64,000 nucleotides of DNA from contig JACJZB010000005.1 of assembly GCA_020635815.1 (NCBI GenBank), positions 1 through 64,000 on the forward strand. The letters run 5' to 3'. Position numbers and translations under genes: made by a program. This document shows, in pieces, positions 15,284-24,385 of this stretch. This DNA is from Flavobacteriales bacterium. Its GTDB lineage: Bacteria; Bacteroidota; Bacteroidia; Flavobacteriales_E; Vicingaceae. The notes under the pieces were generated by a model. It was given only the letters and a program-made list of their open reading frames with translations, searched no databases and was not told the DNA's origin. Within the stretch, counting starts at the first letter, position 1. Every line of letters starts with the position of its first letter.

Positions 15284-18100
15284 ATGAAAAAATTCCTTAA
15301 GATTTTCGGCTACACTTTTTTAGTTTTAATCCTTTTAATTATCGCTCTTCCTTTTATGTTTAAAGGGAAAATAGTTGAAATGGTAAAAGAAGAAACCAAC
15401 GCCATGTTAAATGCTAAAGTAGATTTTGGTGAGTTTGATATGGGCTTAATTAGCACTTTCCCAAATTTTAATTTTGAAATTGAAAATGTAAAAGTTGAAG
15501 GTATAGATAAGTTTGAAGGCGTAATGTTGGCAGACATAAAAAATCTTTCTTTAAAAGTAGATTTAATGAGTGTAATTAGTGGTGATGAAATTGACATTAA
15601 ATCAATACACATTAATGAACCAAGAATTATTGCCATGGTTTTAGCAGATACCACTGCAAACTGGGATATTGTAAAAGAAACAGGAGAAGTTGTTGAAGAA
15701 GAAGTTACCGAAGAAAGTGCTTCATCGTTTAAATTAGGATTAAAGGATGTAACCATTACCAATGGCTATGTGATGTACAAAGACGAAACCATGGATTTAA
15801 TCACTGAAATTAAAGGTTTAAACTTTAATATGGATGGTGATATGACTGCTGACATCACAAACTTAAATACACACACCACAATTGATGAATTAAACTTAGA
15901 AATGGAAGGTTTAAGCTATTTAAAAAAATCGGTAGTTGTTGCGGATGCTGTTATAGAAGCTGATTTAGCCAACTTTAAGTTTACATTTAAAGACAATGAG
16001 TTTAAAGTTAATGAGTTAGTTTTAGGTATGGACGGATGGTTAGCGATGCCTGAAGATGATATTGACATGGACTTAACTTTTCTTGCTAAAAAAACAGAGT
16101 TTAAAAATATTCTATCTATGGTTCCTGCGGTTTATATGACTGATTTTGCTTCTGTTAAAACGGAAGGTAAATTGGCTTTAGATGGGCACGCTAAAGGAAC
16201 TTACTCTGAAACGAAAATGCCTGCTTTTGGATTAAACTTAGTTGTAGAAAAAGCAATGTTTAAATATCCTGATTTACCAAAATCAGTAAATAATATTAAC
16301 GTTGATTTACATGTAACTAATCCTGATGGAGATTTAGACCATACTATAGTTGATTTAAAAACTTTCCACATGGAAATGGCTGGAAATCCAATTGACGCAA
16401 ATCTTTATGTAAAAACGCCTATTTCAGATGCTAATATTAAAGCAGGTTTAAAAGCTAACTTTAGCTTAGCTAGTCTTCAAGATGTAATGCCTTTAGAAGG
16501 TGACCAATTAGAGGGGGACATCAAATCAGATTTAAGTGTTGCAGGGAAAATTTCTGCAATTGAGCAAGAGCGTTACCAAGACTTTCATGCTGAAGGTAGT
16601 TTTAGTATTGCGAATATGAATTACAAAAGCGATTCGCTTCCTTATGATGTTTACTTAAACATCTTAACCCTTAACTTTTCTCCTCAGTTTGTTGAATTAG
16701 CTCAATTTGATTCTAAAATTGGGAAAACAGACCTTCAAGCAAACGGTAGGATTGATAATATCATGTCTTATGTATTTAGTGATGACCAAGAACTTACAGG
16801 TACTTTTAATGTAAACTCCAACCTACTCGACTTAAATGAATTTATGAGTGAAGAAGAAGTTGCTACAACAGAAGAAACGAATTCAACAGATGAAGAACCT
16901 CTTACTGTTATTGAAGTTCCTAAAAACATCAACTTTACTTTAAAATCTAACTTTAAAAAAGTTATTTATGATAATATAGAAATTGATGACATGAACGGTT
17001 TATTGACTGTTAAAAATCAAAAGGTATCGATGGACAATTTAGATATGAAATTATTAGATGGAGCTATGGTGATGGATGGTTACTATGAAACTACAAATCC
17101 AGTTGAACCAAGCTTTAAGTTTGATATGGATATTAAAGACTTTGATGTTGAAAAAGTAGCTACTACATTTAATTCAATTACCGAAATGGCTCCTATTGTA
17201 AAAAATTGTAAAGGTAAATTTGGAACAAAATTGGCAATTAATGGCGTGTTTAATGACAAAATGGAACCAAACCTAAATACTTTAAATGGTAACGGTAACA
17301 TGAAAACCAAAAACATGCAAGTAGCAGATTTTAAAGCGATGAACAAACTTGCAGATGTGCTAAAAAATGAGAAACTAAGAAAAATAGATATTAATGATGT
17401 GAACATTTCATACCAAATTAAAGATGGAAGAGTTTATACAGATCCATTTGATGTGAAAATGGGTAATACAAAAGGTACAATGTATGGATCTAGTGGTTTA
17501 GATCAAACCATAGATTATAAAATGGCTCTTAAAATACCTAGTAAAGATTTAGGTGTTAGTGCTGCTATGGATAAAATGAATGCTCAGGCTTCAGGGCTTG
17601 GATTAGATTTAAAAGCAGCTGAAACAGTTGATGTAGATGTTTTAATTGGTGGAACTTTTACTGAACCTAAAATCAGTACAAGTTTAAAAGGAATGGCTAA
17701 CTCTTTAGTTGACAATGTAAAAGAACAAGTTAAAGAAAAAATTAACGAAGAAGTTGACAAAGCAAAAGATAAAGCCATTGAAGAAGCTAAAAAACAGGCA
17801 CAGAATTTGAAGGATGAAGCTAAAAAACAAGCAGATAAATTAAGAGCCGAAGGTAAAAAAGCTGCTGATGAAATTAGAGCTAAAGCAAATGCTGAAGCAG
17901 ATAAATTAAAAAATAAAGGCGGAAACTTTATTGAGAAAAAAGCAAATGAAATTGCTGCTAAGAAATTAGCTGAAGAAGGTGAAAAACAAGCTCAAAAAGT
18001 TGAGGCGGAAGCAAACAATAAAGCAAACGATATTGAAGCTAAAGCACAAAAAGAAGCTGATAAGTTAGTTGCCGACGCTGAAGCAAAGATTAAGAAATAA
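15284..18100 (+). CDS. AsmA-like envelope protein with long charged coiled-coil tail
   Basis: 938 residues: one N-terminal membrane anchor (about 7-27), then AsmA-type N-terminal domain (residues about 28-200; DVTITNGYVMYKDE strand) and a long beta-rich middle region up to about 780 that includes the AsmA C-terminal-like block (GNGNMKTKNMQVADFKAMNK). The last roughly 130 residues (about 805-938) are almost pure Ala/Lys/Glu/Asp heptad-like helix (EEAKKQAQNLKDEAKK style). AsmA/TamB-type proteins bridge the inner and outer membranes and move lipids; the coiled-coil tail is unusual. It is followed 11 nt later by a PorE-like OmpA gene, suggesting an envelope operon. Confidence 0.85.
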   Translation: MKKFLKIFGYTFLVLILLIIALPFMFKGKIVEMVKEETNAMLNAKVDFGEFDMGLISTFPNFNFEIENVKVEGIDKFEGVMLADIKNLSLKVDLMSVISGDEIDIKSIHINEPRIIAMVLADTTANWDIVKETGEVVEEEVTEESASSFKLGLKDVTITNGYVMYKDETMDLITEIKGLNFNMDGDMTADITNLNTHTTIDELNLEMEGLSYLKKSVVVADAVIEADLANFKFTFKDNEFKVNELVLGMDGWLAMPEDDIDMDLTFLAKKTEFKNILSMVPAVYMTDFASVKTEGKLALDGHAKGTYSETKMPAFGLNLVVEKAMFKYPDLPKSVNNINVDLHVTNPDGDLDHTIVDLKTFHMEMAGNPIDANLYVKTPISDANIKAGLKANFSLASLQDVMPLEGDQLEGDIKSDLSVAGKISAIEQERYQDFHAEGSFSIANMNYKSDSLPYDVYLNILTLNFSPQFVELAQFDSKIGKTDLQANGRIDNIMSYVFSDDQELTGTFNVNSNLLDLNEFMSEEEVATTEETNSTDEEPLTVIEVPKNINFTLKSNFKKVIYDNIEIDDMNGLLTVKNQKVSMDNLDMKLLDGAMVMDGYYETTNPVEPSFKFDMDIKDFDVEKVATTFNSITEMAPIVKNCKGKFGTKLAINGVFNDKMEPNLNTLNGNGNMKTKNMQVADFKAMNKLADVLKNEKLRKIDINDVNISYQIKDGRVYTDPFDVKMGNTKGTMYGSSGLDQTIDYKMALKIPSKDLGVSAAMDKMNAQASGLGLDLKAAETVDVDVLIGGTFTEPKISTSLKGMANSLVDNVKEQVKEKINEEVDKAKDKAIEEAKKQAQNLKDEAKKQADKLRAEGKKAADEIRAKANAEADKLKNKGGNFIEKKANEIAAKKLAEEGEKQAQKVEAEANNKANDIEAKAQKEADKLVADAEAKIKK

Positions 18101-18111
18101 TTGAGATAAAC

Positions 18112-20115
18112 GTGAAGAAAGTATTTTTTGGTTTAATATTATTTTACAGCTTTTCTGGTGCTAGAGCACAAGATGATGTATGTCCTGAACCAAAGAAAAA
18201 AGCGGTTAAATATTTTGAGGCAGCACAAAAAGCTTCTTACAAAGAAAGTTATGGTTTATTGATTGAAGCAATTAAAATTGATCCAAATTACTTAGAAGCT
18301 TATGATGAATTAGCTGCAATTAATGAACGTAAAGTAGCTACAGCAAAACCAGGTAAAGAGGCTTATAATTATAGAAACAGAGCTTTAGATTATTACAACA
18401 AAATAATTGAAATATGCCCTTCTTACCGAGGATTTTATGCTTCCATGAAAATGGGTGATTACTATTATAGTATGAAAGACTACGGGAGAGCAAAACCTTA
18501 CTACCAAACTATTTTAAGCTCGCCTAATGCTTTTAAAGATGATGAAAGAAAAGCTTATGACAGAGTCGCAAACATTGATGCATATTTCAAATTATTAAAA
18601 GATACCGTTCCTTTTAATCCTCAAAAAGTTGTTGGCCCATCTACTGGAAAAGACGAATATTTACCAATGCTTTCGCCTGATAACAAGTACTTATTTTTTA
18701 CTCGAAAAATGCCCAACGAATCGAAAGGTGCTTTTGATACAGGTGAGAAAGAGTTGTTTATAAAAAGCCGACAAATTGCGAAAGACAAATTTAGTGGTGG
18801 TATTCCAATGCCAGAGCCATTTAATTTAGGTCAATTTCAAGGTGGGGTTAGTGTATCTGTAAATAATAAATTATTGTTTATTACTGTTGTAGATGTAATT
18901 CCATACAGAGGAAGCAACCCTGCTGGTAGAGGACAAATGTTTGACAATGCTGATATTTTCTTTTCGGAATTTAAAGATGGTGTTTGGACAAAACTACAAT
19001 CTATTGGCAGTCATATCAACACTCCAACAACTTGGGAAGCTCAACCATCTATTTCATCAGACAATAAAACACTTTATTTTACAAGAGTAGTTGACCCTTT
19101 TGCTCCTGATATGGATATTTATAAATGTGATAGATTACCGAATGGCTCTTGGGGAGAACCAGAAAAATTGGGCCCAAATATTAATACCACTAATGGTGAT
19201 GAAAAATCACCTTTTATGCACTCCGATAGTTATACGCTTTACTTCTCCTCTACCGGGCATATTGGTTTGGGTGGTTATGATATTTTTTATTCGAAAATGG
19301 ATCCTAATACTGGTGAATTTCAACGTCCTATAAATATTGGCTATCCAATTAATACAGAAAAAGACGAACATGGTTTTATTGTAAACAGAGATGGCGATAA
19401 AGCTTATTTTGGTTCGTCTGATGCAGAGAATGAAAATGACTTAAACATTTATTCTTTCGATTTGTATGAAGAGGCTCGACCAGAGAAAGTAATGTTTATT
19501 GGTGGACAAATGGTTAACAACAAAGGTGAAGTACCAGAAGGAGCACAAGTATTATTAAAAAACACAAAAACTAACCGTGAGGTTGAAGGAGTAATAGATC
19601 AAGAAACTGGCGATTATGTTGCTGTAATGACAGTTGATGAAGGAGAGGATATTATGCTTACTGCTAAGAAAAAAGGATTTGCTTTTACCTCACAGTTAAT
19701 TAGCGCTGAAGAAATAGTTATTGGTAAACCAATAAAAACAGAGCCCATAGAAATTAAACCAATTGAAGTTGGTGAAACCTATAAAATAAACGACATTAAT
19801 TTTGCTACAAACTCGTTTGAGTTAAACAAGAGAATTCTATTGGTACTAAACGAATTTTTAGCCTTTTTAAAAGAAAATCCTACTGTTAAAGTTGCCATAC
19901 AGGGACATACCGATAATATTGGTGACCCAAAAGAAAATATGGAGCTCTCCGAAAATCGTGCTAAAGCAGTTTACAATTATTTAGTAATTGAAGACATTGA
20001 CCCTGCTCGTTTATCTTACAAAGGGTTTGGTGAAACTAAACCAATTGCTAGCAACAAAACTGAAGAAGGGCGTTTAAAAAACAGACGTACGGAGTTTGTT
20101 ATTGTTGGGAAGTAA
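18112..20115 (+). CDS. PorE-like TPR/beta-propeller/OmpA protein
   Basis: 667 residues. Order: signal peptide (1-19), TPR-type helices (about 25-155), WD40-like PD40 propeller strands (about 180-450; repeated SPDNKYLFFTR and SSDNKTLYFTR), a carboxypeptidase-regulatory-like beta domain (about 465-535) and a C-terminal OmpA peptidoglycan-binding domain (about 560-667; IQGHTDNIGDPKENMELSENRAKAV split by family consensus, NRRTEFVIV). This is the domain order of PorE, the T9SS protein that anchors the outer-membrane ring to peptidoglycan, though many paralogs share it. The start is GTG at 18112, chosen because it heads the signal peptide. Confidence 0.88.
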   Translation: MKKVFFGLILFYSFSGARAQDDVCPEPKKKAVKYFEAAQKASYKESYGLLIEAIKIDPNYLEAYDELAAINERKVATAKPGKEAYNYRNRALDYYNKIIEICPSYRGFYASMKMGDYYYSMKDYGRAKPYYQTILSSPNAFKDDERKAYDRVANIDAYFKLLKDTVPFNPQKVVGPSTGKDEYLPMLSPDNKYLFFTRKMPNESKGAFDTGEKELFIKSRQIAKDKFSGGIPMPEPFNLGQFQGGVSVSVNNKLLFITVVDVIPYRGSNPAGRGQMFDNADIFFSEFKDGVWTKLQSIGSHINTPTTWEAQPSISSDNKTLYFTRVVDPFAPDMDIYKCDRLPNGSWGEPEKLGPNINTTNGDEKSPFMHSDSYTLYFSSTGHIGLGGYDIFYSKMDPNTGEFQRPINIGYPINTEKDEHGFIVNRDGDKAYFGSSDAENENDLNIYSFDLYEEARPEKVMFIGGQMVNNKGEVPEGAQVLLKNTKTNREVEGVIDQETGDYVAVMTVDEGEDIMLTAKKKGFAFTSQLISAEEIVIGKPIKTEPIEIKPIEVGETYKINDINFATNSFELNKRILLVLNEFLAFLKENPTVKVAIQGHTDNIGDPKENMELSENRAKAVYNYLVIEDIDPARLSYKGFGETKPIASNKTEEGRLKNRRTEFVIVGK

Positions 20116-20124
20116 AAACCTAAA

Positions 20125-20580
20125 ATGAAAAACCTTTTTGTCATATTGATTATTTTGTTTGTTGTACAAACTGGTTTTGGGCAAGAAAAGGATTTACCTC
20201 AATATCTAAAGTTAGATACTATATCTTGTATTGGAGATTCTATGTTATTTATTTCTAAAACATATATTGAGAAATCACTTGTTGATGAAAGTGCTATTCT
20301 ATATGTAGTTGAACATAAAAAAAGAAATTCTTTTATTAAAGAAGCTTATTATCATGGTGAGTCAAGAGAATGGTATCGAAATGGTCAACTTAAAGCTATT
20401 GGTGAATATAATTTAGGTCAAAAAGTAGGGAAATGGGAATATTGGAATGAGGAAGGCTTACCAATATCAGAAAATGAAGCTATAGGAGTTAAAACTGCTT
20501 GTGGTGAATCAATTATAACTTTTGGTAGAGAAATAAAGATTCCAAAAAAAGGTAGAAAAATTAAAACTATTAGAAAATAG
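20125..20580 (+). CDS. Secreted MORN-repeat protein
   Basis: 151 residues with signal peptide (about 1-19, ending GFGQ) and two MORN_2/YwqK-type repeats in the second half (GESREWYRNGQLKAIGEY and VGKWEYWNEEGLP). Such short exported MORN proteins are common in Bacteroidota, with no established activity. It starts 9 nt after the PorE-like gene and ends at a good terminator, so it is the last gene of the AsmA-OmpA-MORN unit. Confidence 0.8.
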   Translation: MKNLFVILIILFVVQTGFGQEKDLPQYLKLDTISCIGDSMLFISKTYIEKSLVDESAILYVVEHKKRNSFIKEAYYHGESREWYRNGQLKAIGEYNLGQKVGKWEYWNEEGLPISENEAIGVKTACGESIITFGREIKIPKKGRKIKTIRK

Positions 20581-20600
20581 AAATCTACTTACCCCTACCT

Positions 20601-20628
20601 AAGCGTAGTTTTTAACTACGCTTTTATA
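20601..20628 (+). terminator. Intrinsic terminator after the MORN gene, first of two copies
   Basis: Perfect 8-bp stem AAGCGTAG / CTACGCTT with a 7-nt loop, then TTATAT. A second hairpin (GTCTATT / AATAGAC, 20633-20649) follows. The whole block is repeated at 21057-21106. Confidence 0.7.
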
Positions 20629-21122
20629 TCTTGTCTATTTATAATAGACTTATTTTTTACTTAATCCCAAAGCTACCGCAAGTCTAACGAAGTGTAACTT
20701 GTGGTAATCATTTAACAAAAAAGATTCCGGATAAATTATTCGTTCTTCACAATTTTCCGGAATGACGTTGGAAGATAATAAAAGTTGTATCTTCCCTGAA
20801 GTAGCGATAGCGAATATCAGGGATCTAGTTTATTTTGATTGTGATCGTTTTCTGGATTCCTTGTCTCCATTACATTCCGCAAGGAAAAAAGATTCCTTGG
20901 TAATTTCGTCATTTAGAATAATAGTCGAATGACTTTGAGCTAATGAATACAGTCATCCGACCATTTGTAATTCAATAAACTTATTCTTTTTTTAATTAAA
21001 ATATGAGTTTTTCCCCTTCGGGGAGATTAAGAGGGGCTTTATTCTTCCCCCTACCTAAGCGTAGTTTTTAACTACGCTTTTATATCTTGTCTATTTATAA
21101 TAGACTTATAATCACTATTTTT

Positions 21123-21210
21123 CCCTCTAGCTACCGCAAGTTTAACGAAGTGTAACTTGTGGTAATCCCTCTAGCTACCGCAAGTTTAACGAAGTGTAAC
21201 TTGTGGTAAT
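21123..21210. repeat. Exact 44-bp tandem duplication
   Basis: Positions 21123-21166 and 21167-21210 are identical. Each unit folds into an 11-bp stem (TACCGCAAGTT / AACTTGTGGTA, one G-U pair). A single diverged copy lies at 20671-20706. Confidence 0.95.
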
Positions 21211-21344
21211 CATTTAACAAAAAAAAATCTAGATAAATTATTCGATCCTCACAATTTTCCGGAATGATGTTAAAGAAAATATGAGTTTCTCCCCTTCGGG
21301 GAGATTAAGAGGGGCTTTATTCTACCCCCCTTTCAAAAGGGGAG

Positions 21345-22472
21345 CTATTCCTTTACAAACTTTTTTATAAGCTCGGTATAATTCGTTTTTAGCTTTAAAA
21401 AGTAAACTCCTTGTGCTAGAGCAGAAACATCAATCGTTTTAAAATTAGTTGTTTTATTCATCAACACTTTTCCAGTTAAATCAAGTATAACTATACTTTC
21501 AATCACCTCATCATTTTCAATCGTTAATTGGTTTGATACTGGATTTGGATAAATGGTTAACTTATTTAAACTCTTTTCAGCTACAGTAGTTGGTATAATT
21601 TTACCGTTAATATCATATTGAGCAAAAAATTGCCATATTTTTTCTGAAGCATTAAAATCGTAATTTGTTGTACCCACAACTACAGGTGCTCCTGGCCAAG
21701 TATGTCCACCGTTTATAATTTTATAATGTTCTACTTCTACTCCATTTGTTCCATTTTCATACACATAATGTTCTGCCGTACAACCATCTGTTGTGCTAAT
21801 GTTTGGAACATTTGTAAATACTGGCGAGCTATTGGTTTGATTAAACCCTACCCAATAATTTAAGGTATTTGCAACTGACGACATTCCCGCACTTCCGTTA
21901 TAAGGAACAGTTCCATCTGCAGTTCCATGTATTTCCATAACTGGAACAGGATGTTGAGGAGAACAACTTAATGATTGATTTGTATTCATTGCTCCGGTAA
22001 CAGAAGCAATTGCAGCTATTCTGTTACTTAACGAACACGCTAAGGTATAACTCATAAATCCTCCGTTAGACATTCCTGTACTATAAACTCTATCCTGATT
22101 AATGTTGTATTGAGCAGATAATGAATCAATTAATGCATTGGTAAAACCAATATCATCAACCGCTCCACCCCAGCCAGAATTCCAATAAGGTTGGTTATTT
22201 CCATCAAGCGTTCCCATAGGATGAACCAAAATAAAATTAGCGGTATCGGCTATAGCCCGAAAATCGCCATAAAACATTTGTTCGTTGGCATTGCTTGTGT
22301 AACCATGAAAATTAAGCACCAATGGAGTAGCATTACTCACATTATACGAAGCTGGAACATACAAAATATATGTTCGATTTAAACCTCCATGTACAATAGA
22401 GTCCGTAATGGTTTGTTGGCTAAAGCAGCTAATAGCAGCAAAAAGTAAAAAGCTAGTTAAAATTGATTTCAT
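21345..22472 (-). CDS. T9SS-secreted PHB-depolymerase/feruloyl-esterase-like alpha/beta hydrolase
   Basis: 375 residues. Signal peptide (1-18, ending CFSQ), then an alpha/beta-hydrolase of the LpqC/PHB-depolymerase family (about 20-280): nucleophile elbow GMSNGG, acid in HGTADGTVPY and catalytic His in GGHTWPGA. Residues about 300-375 form a type A T9SS sorting domain (LTIYPNPVSNQLTIEN through QGVYFLKL to the basic KKFVKE end). It is therefore exported across the outer membrane by T9SS and probably surface-anchored or released to cleave esters in polymers; the substrate is unknown. Its stop codon abuts a CTCCCC/GGGGAG repeat. Confidence 0.9.
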   Translation of the reverse strand: MKSILTSFLLFAAISCFSQQTITDSIVHGGLNRTYILYVPASYNVSNATPLVLNFHGYTSNANEQMFYGDFRAIADTANFILVHPMGTLDGNNQPYWNSGWGGAVDDIGFTNALIDSLSAQYNINQDRVYSTGMSNGGFMSYTLACSLSNRIAAIASVTGAMNTNQSLSCSPQHPVPVMEIHGTADGTVPYNGSAGMSSVANTLNYWVGFNQTNSSPVFTNVPNISTTDGCTAEHYVYENGTNGVEVEHYKIINGGHTWPGAPVVVGTTNYDFNASEKIWQFFAQYDINGKIIPTTVAEKSLNKLTIYPNPVSNQLTIENDEVIESIVILDLTGKVLMNKTTNFKTIDVSALAQGVYFLKLKTNYTELIKKFVKE

Positions 22473-22495
22473 TGAAAATTGGGTTAGGTTATTCC

Positions 22496-22503
22496 CAAAT
22501 ATA
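22496..22503 (-). promoter_or_regulatory. -7 box of the esterase gene
   Basis: On the minus strand this reads TATATTTG, an exact TAnnTTTG, ending 23 nt before the ATG. Confidence 0.4.
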
Positions 22504-22529
22504 AAGAAATAAAAATGTTTTACCTTATT

Positions 22530-23261
22530 TTAAATCTGATCGTGAGTTTTGCTCGAATCTCCTATTAAAGAATTAAGTTCTGCAAATTCTTTATCAGTAA
22601 AATAACGGTATTCACCTTTGGCTAAATCGCCTAAATGAATATTCATAATTCGAATACGTTTAAGGGTAACTACTCTATAATCTAAGTACTCACACATTCT
22701 ACGAATTTGACGATTTAACCCTTGTGTTAAAATAATTTTAAACGTAAAATCATTAATTTTTTCAACCACGCATTTTTTAGTAATAGTATCTAAAATAGGT
22801 ACTCCACTTCTCATCTTTTTAAGAAATTCTTCACGAATTGGTTTGTTAACTCTAACAATGTATTCCTTTTCGTGGTTATTTCTAGCTCTCAAAATTTTAT
22901 TTACAATGTCTCCATCATTGGTCAAAAAAATCAATCCTTCACTTGGTTTGTCTAACCGTCCTATCGGGAATATACGTTTAGGATAATTAATAAAATCAAT
23001 GATATTATCTTTTTCAACACCTGTATCGGTAGTACAAACAATTCCTACAGGTTTGTTAAATATTAGGTAAACAAAATCTTCTTTTGGAGCTGTTATTAGC
23101 TTTCCATCCACCTTCACTACATCACCCTCAGCTATTTTAGTCCCCATTTCAGGTACTATTCCATTTATGGTAACCCTACCTTGTTCAATTAACTTATCAG
23201 CAGCTCTTCTTGAACAATATCCAGCTTCACTTAAATACTTGTTTATTCGTGTTAATTCCAT
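22530..23261 (-). CDS. rluF: 23S rRNA pseudouridine synthase RluF-like
   Basis: RsuA-family pseudouridine synthase of 243 residues. N-terminal S4 RNA-binding domain (RINKYLSEAGYCSRRAADKL), then the catalytic GRLDKPSEGLIFLTNDGD with its nucleophilic Asp, and GLNRQIRRMCEYLDYRV near the C-terminus. The INKYLSEAGYCSRR and RIRIMNIHLGDL features favour RluF (U2604 region) over RluB or RsuA, but the target base is inferred. Last gene downstream of the Moco block, 53 nt after moaC-mog; co-transcription is possible. Confidence 0.88.
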   Translation of the reverse strand: MELTRINKYLSEAGYCSRRAADKLIEQGRVTINGIVPEMGTKIAEGDVVKVDGKLITAPKEDFVYLIFNKPVGIVCTTDTGVEKDNIIDFINYPKRIFPIGRLDKPSEGLIFLTNDGDIVNKILRARNNHEKEYIVRVNKPIREEFLKKMRSGVPILDTITKKCVVEKINDFTFKIILTQGLNRQIRRMCEYLDYRVVTLKRIRIMNIHLGDLAKGEYRYFTDKEFAELNSLIGDSSKTHDQI

Positions 23262-23314
23262 TGCAAAATTTTGAGTTGTAAAGTTAGGTATTTACAACTA
23301 TAACTTATTCAAAC

Positions 23315-24226
23315 TTAATCGTGTCTTGCTCCTTTTAAAATTCTAAACACATGCAAAGCCGCAGGGAAAATTGCATCCATACTTTCTTTTGCTCCGTTAG
23401 TAGAACCTGGTAAACCTAAAATCAAGGTTTCATTAATAACACCAACCACACTTCTACTCAACATCGAATATGGAGTTCTATCTTGTCCGTAACTTCTAAT
23501 TGCTTCTTCCATTCCGGGAATCGTTCTATCAAATAGTGGAGATAATGCCTCTGGTGTTACATCTCTACTCGATAAACCAGTTCCTCCTGTATAAAATATC
23601 ATATTAGCACCTAAGTCAGTGTAGTGCTTTGCTTTTTCTTGAATTACATCTTTTTCATCTGGAATTACAATGTAATCCATAATTGCAACACCCGACTCTT
23701 CTAATTTGGCTATAATTGCTTTTCCGGCTTTATCTTCTTTTTGGCCAGCAGCTATCGTATCTGAACACACAATAACAACTGCTTTTAAATCCGTTCTAAA
23801 TTTATCTTTAAAGTCAGATTTTCCACCTTTCTTTTCTTGTAATTTGATATGATGTATTTCTACGCCTTTATCGATAGGTTTGAGCATGTCATACATATTC
23901 AACGCAACAACACTTGCTCCGTGCATAGCCTCCACTTCTACACCAGTTTTATAAATCGTTTTAATGGTTACTTTAACTGTAATTTCTAAACCATTTATAT
24001 CGTACTCAATCCCTGTATATTCAATTGGTAAAGGATGACAATCAGCTAAAATCAGTGGCGTATTTTTCACTCCCAACAAACCACATGCTTTGCTCATTGC
24101 AAATACATCGCCTTTTGGCACTGTTTTATTAACTATTGCATCAATCGTTTCTTGCTTACTCACTTTTACGATTGCTTGTGCAGTTGCAATTCTTAGTGTA
24201 TTTGATTTATGTGTTATATCTACCAT
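23315..24226 (-). CDS. moaC: Bifunctional MoaC-MogA/MoaB protein
   Basis: 303 residues with two cofactor enzymes fused. Residues about 1-150 are MoaC (MVDITHKSNTLRIATA, CHPLP, GVEVEAMHGASVVALNMYDM), making cyclic pyranopterin monophosphate. Residues about 158-303 are MogA/MoaB (VVIVCSDTIAAGQKEDKAG, YTGGTGLSSRDVTPEA, LPGSTNGAKESM), which adenylylates molybdopterin. This fusion is typical of Bacteroidota. The radical-SAM partner MoaA, which acts before MoaC, is absent from the window. The upstream gap to moaE contains a 137-bp fold-back repeat that could separate it transcriptionally. Confidence 0.95.
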   Translation of the reverse strand: MVDITHKSNTLRIATAQAIVKVSKQETIDAIVNKTVPKGDVFAMSKACGLLGVKNTPLILADCHPLPIEYTGIEYDINGLEITVKVTIKTIYKTGVEVEAMHGASVVALNMYDMLKPIDKGVEIHHIKLQEKKGGKSDFKDKFRTDLKAVVIVCSDTIAAGQKEDKAGKAIIAKLEESGVAIMDYIVIPDEKDVIQEKAKHYTDLGANMIFYTGGTGLSSRDVTPEALSPLFDRTIPGMEEAIRSYGQDRTPYSMLSRSVVGVINETLILGLPGSTNGAKESMDAIFPAALHVFRILKGARHD

Positions 24227-24240
24227 ATTGTTTTTATTTT

Positions 24241-24377
24241 GTCATTTAGAACGAAATTTTGTCATCCTGAGTTTATCGAAGGATTTACAAAATGAAGTGA
24301 TGAATCTTTTTCGTTATAGATTCTTCATTTCATTTTACTAAGAAATAAATTTCTTGTAAAATTTCATTCAGAATGAC
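24241..24377. repeat. 137-bp fold-back (MITE-like) element
   Basis: Ends are inverted copies: GTCATTTAGAACGAAATTTT at 24241-24260 and AAAATTTCATTCAGAATGAC at 24358-24377, three mismatches in 20. Inside are a TCATCCTGAGTTTATCGAAGG core (24262-24282) and a second stem-loop (AAAATGAAGTGATGAATCT against AGATTCTTCATTTCATTTT). It lies between moaE and moaC-mog. No ORF. Confidence 0.8.
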
Positions 24378-24385
24378 ATTGATAT

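Larger units (their letters stand above)
20590..21343. repeat. Composite intergenic repeat array
   Basis: The region has no gene and consists of repeat modules in the order A-B-D-C then A-B-B-C. A is the double hairpin at 20593-20652 and 21050-21109. B is the CTACCGCAAGT...ACTTGTGGTA hairpin with a CCGGAATGA-ending flank at 20671-20768 and 21129-21270. D is the AGTAGCGATAGCG hairpin at 20792-20824. C is CTCCCCTTCGGGGAGATTAAG at 21010-21040 and 21288-21320. The two A copies are offset by about 457 bp, so the array looks like a tandem duplication with later loss in the second copy. Confidence 0.85.

Noticed and set aside
20590..21343. A CRISPR-like array in the repeat region
   Set aside because: Only two exact 44-bp copies without spacers and mixed palindromic modules; no cas genes.
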